Shown here: piece after piece, positions 23,633 to 26,816 of the stretch
How the letters are laid out: the number at the start of each line of letters is the position of its first letter
Numbering within the stretch: the stretch's first letter is position 1
From: an uncultured Bacilli bacterium
Lineage (GTDB): Bacteria > Bacillota_I > Bacilli_A > RF39 > UBA660
DNA: 26,816 bases
NCBI GenBank assembly: GCA_910583685.1
Contig: CAJTXY010000019.1
Coordinates: 1 to 26,816 of the forward strand
Reading direction: 5' to 3'
Position numbers and translations under genes: made by a program
Notes under the pieces: generated by a model
The model's input: only the letters and a program-made list of their open reading frames with translations
Databases searched by the model: none
What the model was told of the DNA's origin: nothing

Positions 23633-25886
23633 CTTCCTCTGTTTCGCTACTTTCTAATTTTACTAAAACTTCTCTTGGCTTTGAGCCATTTTGTGGACCT
23701 ATAATTCCTCTTTCTTCTAATAGATCGATGATTCTAGCGGCACGGTTATACCCGAGCTTGAATCTTCTTTGCAATAGTGAAGCAGAAGCCTTTTGTGTTT
23801 CTACTACAAATTCTACAATTTCATTATATAAAGGATCATCATAATCTTCACTTTCTTCTTGAACAGATTTACCAGATGCATCCATTCCTGATGCTTCACT
23901 ATCTAGTCTCATCATTGCCTCATCATATTGGGCTTGTTGTTGTTCACTTGTATAATCAATAATTCTTTTTATTTCATCATCGGTTATATAAGAACCTTGA
24001 ATTCTAAGAGGCGAATTGACTCCGATTGGTAAGAAGAGCATATCTCCTTTCCCAAGAAGTTGTTCTGCACCAGTTTGATCTAGTATGGTTCTAGAATCAA
24101 TTCCGGATCCTACTGAGAACGCAATACGTGATGGAATATTTGCTTTAATAAGACCTGTAATAACTTCTGTAGATGGTCTTTGGGTTGCAACAATCAGATG
24201 CATTCCTGCAGCACGGGCTTTCTGAGTAATTCTTAAAATGGAGTCTTCTACATCTTTTGCTGCTACCATCATAAGGTCAGCAAGCTCATCGATAATAATT
24301 ACGATATATGGCATTTTTTCCTTTTTGGCCTCTATATCTTTAATATGAGCATTTTCTTTATCAACATAGGCATTGTAGCCTTCAATATTTTTGGTTTTTG
24401 ATTCGCTAAAGACATTATAGCGTCTTTCCATTTCATCTACCGTCTTCTTTAAAGCGATTGCTGCTTGTTTTGGATCTGTTACCACCGGTCTTAGTAGATG
24501 AGGAATCCCGTTATAGACAGAGAGCTCTACTACTTTTGGGTCTACCATAATCAGTTTCACTTCATCTGGCTTTGCCCGCATTAGGATTGAACAGATAATT
24601 CCATTAACACAGACTGATTTACCAGAACCAGTAGTACCAGCGATTAACAAGTGAGGCATTTTATTTACCTCACAAACACCGATATCACCCATAATACTTT
24701 TTCCAAGGGGAACCATTAACTTTTTGTCAAGGGCGTTTTGCATTTTACTACTATTAATAATTTCATAAAAACTAACTGGGGTTGGTGTATCATTGGCAAA
24801 TTCAATTCCGACCGTATTTTTTCCAGGAATTGGTGCTTCAATACGAACATCTTTTTTGGCAAGTGCAAGAGATATTTCCCTATTGATACTTGTAATTTTA
24901 TTAACACGTGTTCCACTGGCAATTTCTAATTCATATTGAACAACAGATGGCCCAATATGAACTTCAACTACTTTTCCAATTATTTTAAAGTCCTTTAAAA
25001 CTCGTTCTAAAATTTCAATATTTTTTTCAATTACACTTTGGTCAGTGCCTTTCGCTTTTTTCTTTGGTTTATCTAAAAGATCGATTGGTGGTAAAACATA
25101 TTTTTTGCGTGGTAATGATTGAGGTTGTTGAGCGGAGTCTTCTTTTGGCATTTCCTTTTTTTCTCCTGCCTTCGTTACTTCCTCAATGCTAGTAATTGTA
25201 ATCTTTTTATCTTCTTCTTTTCCATCCTCTTCATTTCCATCATTAATAATTACAGATGCTTTTCCTGTTTCTTGATTTTTGGAAGATTTCTTTTCTTTTC
25301 TTTTTTCTTTCTGCTTTTCATAGCTGTTTCTTATATAATCAACAATGGAAAAACCAGTAAATAAGACAACGCCTAATGCTACCATTACCCAAGATACAAT
25401 ATTCATACCTGTATAGGAAAAAAGTTTATCAAAAACAATGGCGAATCCTCCACCGATAATTCCTCCACCAACAGAGAATAAGTCATCAACGGCTCCTGTT
25501 TTCATAATACTGTTAAATCCTGATAACAATTCATTCATCGTCTCTTGAAAAATTAAAGCCATATTTCCATCGTTCTGTAAGACATACTCTCTATGCATAA
25601 TAATTAAAAGACCTAGTGCCAAAATATAAATGCCTATTAATTTTGTCGTCAAAAAGTCTGGCCATTCTCGCTTGATCACTAAGTAGCATCCAATCAAAAA
25701 TAAAACAAGCAAAAATATACCATAACCTGTCCCTACTAAAAAAAGACCAAAAGAGGCAATTAATTTTCCAACTGGACCATATTTTCCAATTCCAAGAATC
25801 GCTGCAAGAACTAATAAAATCCCATATAACTCTTCACTGTGTTCAAATTTTTTTGCAACGACTTTTTTCTTTTTTTTCTTTGCCAT
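23625..25886 (-). CDS. ftsK: DNA translocase FtsK/SpoIIIE
   Basis: This 753-aa septal ATPase pumps chromosome ends through the closing division site. The N-terminus is basic and is followed by four membrane segments (about 22-37, 45-72, 82-98 and 163-183). A short Lys/Glu/Gln linker (about 187-280) leads to the alpha domain. The RecA-like motor has Walker A GTTGSGKS (417-424) and Walker B IVIIIDELAD (528-537). The C-terminal gamma winged helix (about 690-745, ASASLLQRRFKLGYNRAARIID) reads the polar KOPS/SRS sites. The length and short linker fit SpoIIIE-like members. It has its own promoter and a terminator overlapping the stop, so it is likely transcribed alone. Confidence 0.98.
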   Translation of the reverse strand: MAKKKKKKVVAKKFEHSEELYGILLVLAAILGIGKYGPVGKLIASFGLFLVGTGYGIFLLVLFLIGCYLVIKREWPDFLTTKLIGIYILALGLLIIMHREYVLQNDGNMALIFQETMNELLSGFNSIMKTGAVDDLFSVGGGIIGGGFAIVFDKLFSYTGMNIVSWVMVALGVVLFTGFSIVDYIRNSYEKQKEKRKEKKSSKNQETGKASVIINDGNEEDGKEEDKKITITSIEEVTKAGEKKEMPKEDSAQQPQSLPRKKYVLPPIDLLDKPKKKAKGTDQSVIEKNIEILERVLKDFKIIGKVVEVHIGPSVVQYELEIASGTRVNKITSINREISLALAKKDVRIEAPIPGKNTVGIEFANDTPTPVSFYEIINSSKMQNALDKKLMVPLGKSIMGDIGVCEVNKMPHLLIAGTTGSGKSVCVNGIICSILMRAKPDEVKLIMVDPKVVELSVYNGIPHLLRPVVTDPKQAAIALKKTVDEMERRYNVFSESKTKNIEGYNAYVDKENAHIKDIEAKKEKMPYIVIIIDELADLMMVAAKDVEDSILRITQKARAAGMHLIVATQRPSTEVITGLIKANIPSRIAFSVGSGIDSRTILDQTGAEQLLGKGDMLFLPIGVNSPLRIQGSYITDDEIKRIIDYTSEQQQAQYDEAMMRLDSEASGMDASGKSVQEESEDYDDPLYNEIVEFVVETQKASASLLQRRFKLGYNRAARIIDLLEERGIIGPQNGSKPREVLVKLESSETEEER

Positions 25887-25909
25887 TTTGATTACACCTC
25901 ACTATTAAA

Positions 25910-25938
25910 ATTATAGCACGTACACATATTTTTGCCAA
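25910..25938 (-). promoter_or_regulatory. Promoter of ftsK
   Basis: TTGGCA (25938-25933) and TATAAT (25915-25910) lie 17 bp apart, and TG at the right position before TATAAT makes it an extended -10 as well. GAGGTG then precedes the ftsK start. Confidence 0.85.
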
Positions 25939-25959
25939 ACGAAAAGAAGAAAAGTTGAC

Positions 25960-25993
25960 AAAAAACTATAAAGAAAAATCTTTATAGTTTTTT
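25960..25993 (-). terminator. Terminator of the FGE/lectin-like gene
   Basis: A perfect 14-bp inverted repeat (25960-25973 with 25980-25993) around six bases ends in six T on the minus strand, eight bases beyond the stop codon at 26001. It could act in both directions. Confidence 0.85.
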
Positions 25994-26000
25994 ATAGACA

Positions 26001-26816
26001 TTATTTATTTACAGTTAATACAATTCGAAATGACACTACATCGTTTAAATAACCATGTTCGTGCAGTATTGAAAAAATTCCCGCACTAAGGTTATCGTCA
26101 TAATGGGCCCCACCACGTAGCATCCAAGGATTATCTTCACTTGCAACATTTTGACTATCCTGATACCAATCCTTCACCTCGTTAAAGGCTCCTGAATAGC
26201 ATACTCCATCACAGGCGGTTTGAGGATCATTAGTTTTATAAAAATCATAATATTTATCATCTAACCAATCTTTCCTAACAAAAGTAGTTCCATCACTTAA
26301 TGGACCAGTATACCCGGAGTTTATAGTAGAGGTGCTTCCGGAATATCTATTGTAGTTGCCTAATATGTATTCCCAGCTTCCTCCACTCGTATCATAAATT
26401 CCATATATCGTTCCTGTGGTAGAGGCTCCTGTCCCACTTCCTTTTATATCATAAGTATACTGGCATCCATAGTCTGTATTACTATTACCAGGTGTTCCGT
26501 AGCTACATCCTGTTATGAATTGATTAGATTTATTTTGATAGATCTCTTTATTCGCTCCACTATAATCCTTGTTTCCTAGTTTTCCATATTTACTTTGGGA
26601 AAGATAAGCTACAGCAGCCCATTCGCTATTCTTCATTGCATGGGAGTCTAATGTAGTTCCAAACCCATAACGGTTATTATTCTTCACTATATTTACTCCT
26701 ATTTCTCCAAGAGTAGCTACTTGCATCGCCCTCCAACTCGTTACATTTGGTTTGATCATTACATCTAACTCTGTGGTATTTCCTCCTCCATACTCTGCTG
26801 AAGGGTTACTGCTACT
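26001..26816 (-). CDS. FGE-sulfatase/C-type-lectin-like exported protein (N-terminus beyond window)
   Basis: The frame stays open to the window edge, so 271 C-terminal residues are seen and the start is missing; ATG 26759 is probably internal. The ending resembles the formylglycine-generating-enzyme/sulfatase-modifying fold (a C-type-lectin relative): GIYDTSGGSWEYILGNY parallels GLYDMSGNVWEWV, and MLRGGAHYDDNLSAGIF ... SFRIVL parallels RGGSW ... GFR. The protein is rich in Ser, Thr, Gly, Asn and Tyr, and has two close Cys pairs (CSYGT...YGC and CDGVC), all suggesting a secreted or surface protein. A true FGE with its Cys active site is not evident, so a binding or structural role is more likely. 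Related proteins in gut Firmicutes often follow a pilin-like membrane anchor; that part is not visible here. Confidence 0.6.
   Translation of the reverse strand, partial: SSSNPSAEYGGGNTTELDVMIKPNVTSWRAMQVATLGEIGVNIVKNNNRYGFGTTLDSHAMKNSEWAAVAYLSQSKYGKLGNKDYSGANKEIYQNKSNQFITGCSYGTPGNSNTDYGCQYTYDIKGSGTGASTTGTIYGIYDTSGGSWEYILGNYNRYSGSTSTINSGYTGPLSDGTTFVRKDWLDDKYYDFYKTNDPQTACDGVCYSGAFNEVKDWYQDSQNVASEDNPWMLRGGAHYDDNLSAGIFSILHEHGYLNDVVSFRIVLTVNK

Noticed and set aside
24716..24922. A 68-aa minus-strand frame inside ftsK
   Set aside because: It is an out-of-frame shadow of the ftsK alpha/beta domain with no independent signals.
1..26816. Mycoplasma-type code (TGA as Trp)
   Set aside because: TGA serves as the stop of relA, dtd and the gene ending at 6599, with correct overlaps and terminators, and Trp is written TGG throughout.

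Overview
This A+T-rich window reads as chromosomal housekeeping DNA from a low-GC Firmicute (Bacillota). T-box leaders, AGGAGG-type ribosome binding sites, an rpoD-like sigma factor, ComN next to SecDF, a YmfF/YmfH-type M16 peptidase pair near ftsK, and an Obg with the C-terminal OCT domain all fit. TGA ends several genes (relA, dtd and the small gene at 6273), and Trp is encoded by TGG, so the code is the standard bacterial one and not the Mycoplasma code. The gene mix resembles an uncultured gut Bacilli/Mollicutes-related lineage. That placement is inference. Nearly every gene is on the minus strand, so transcription runs from high to low coordinates.

Layout from high to low coordinates. 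(1) 26816-26001 holds the C-terminal part of an exported FGE-sulfatase/C-type-lectin-like protein, cut by the window edge. (2) 25886-23625 is ftsK, with its own promoter and terminator. (3) 23547-20252 holds deoD and the two-gene M16 peptidase pair. (4) 20196-18408 holds a metallophosphoesterase and an unrecognised single-pass membrane protein. (5) 18349-12098 is a tight operon: comN-like, secDF, relA, dtd, and an AI-2E-family membrane protein. (6) 12012-10972 is an M3-peptidase-like gene broken by a 15-bp tandem duplication. (7) 10873-7995 is a T-box-controlled hisS-aspS operon. (8) 7907-6627 is obgE. (9) 6273-6599 is the only clear plus-strand gene, a small DUF192-like protein, divergent from the sigma factor gene. 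(10) 6152-4480 holds the sigma factor and yebC. (11) 4432-91 holds an isoleucine-type T-box, a Na+/Ca2+-type antiporter, and a type-2 ileS.

The main theme is translation and stress control. Three aminoacyl-tRNA synthetases sit under two uncharged-tRNA-sensing leaders. RelA, Dtd, Obg and YebC, all linked to translation quality or stringent response, lie around them. Points worth a second look are: the IleRS signature motif, which reads GIHH where HxGH is usual; an antiporter placed between an Ile T-box and ileS; the overlapping Asp/His specifier (GACAC) of the hisS-aspS T-box; an archaeal-type short AspRS; a Cys/His-rich HisRS tail; and the in-frame 15-bp duplication that makes a stop codon in the M3-like gene. 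I found no CRISPR array, tRNA, rRNA, insertion sequence or phage gene. The two gene-free stretches over 300 bases (4162-4479 and 10637-10971) are mostly T-box leaders and their promoters.
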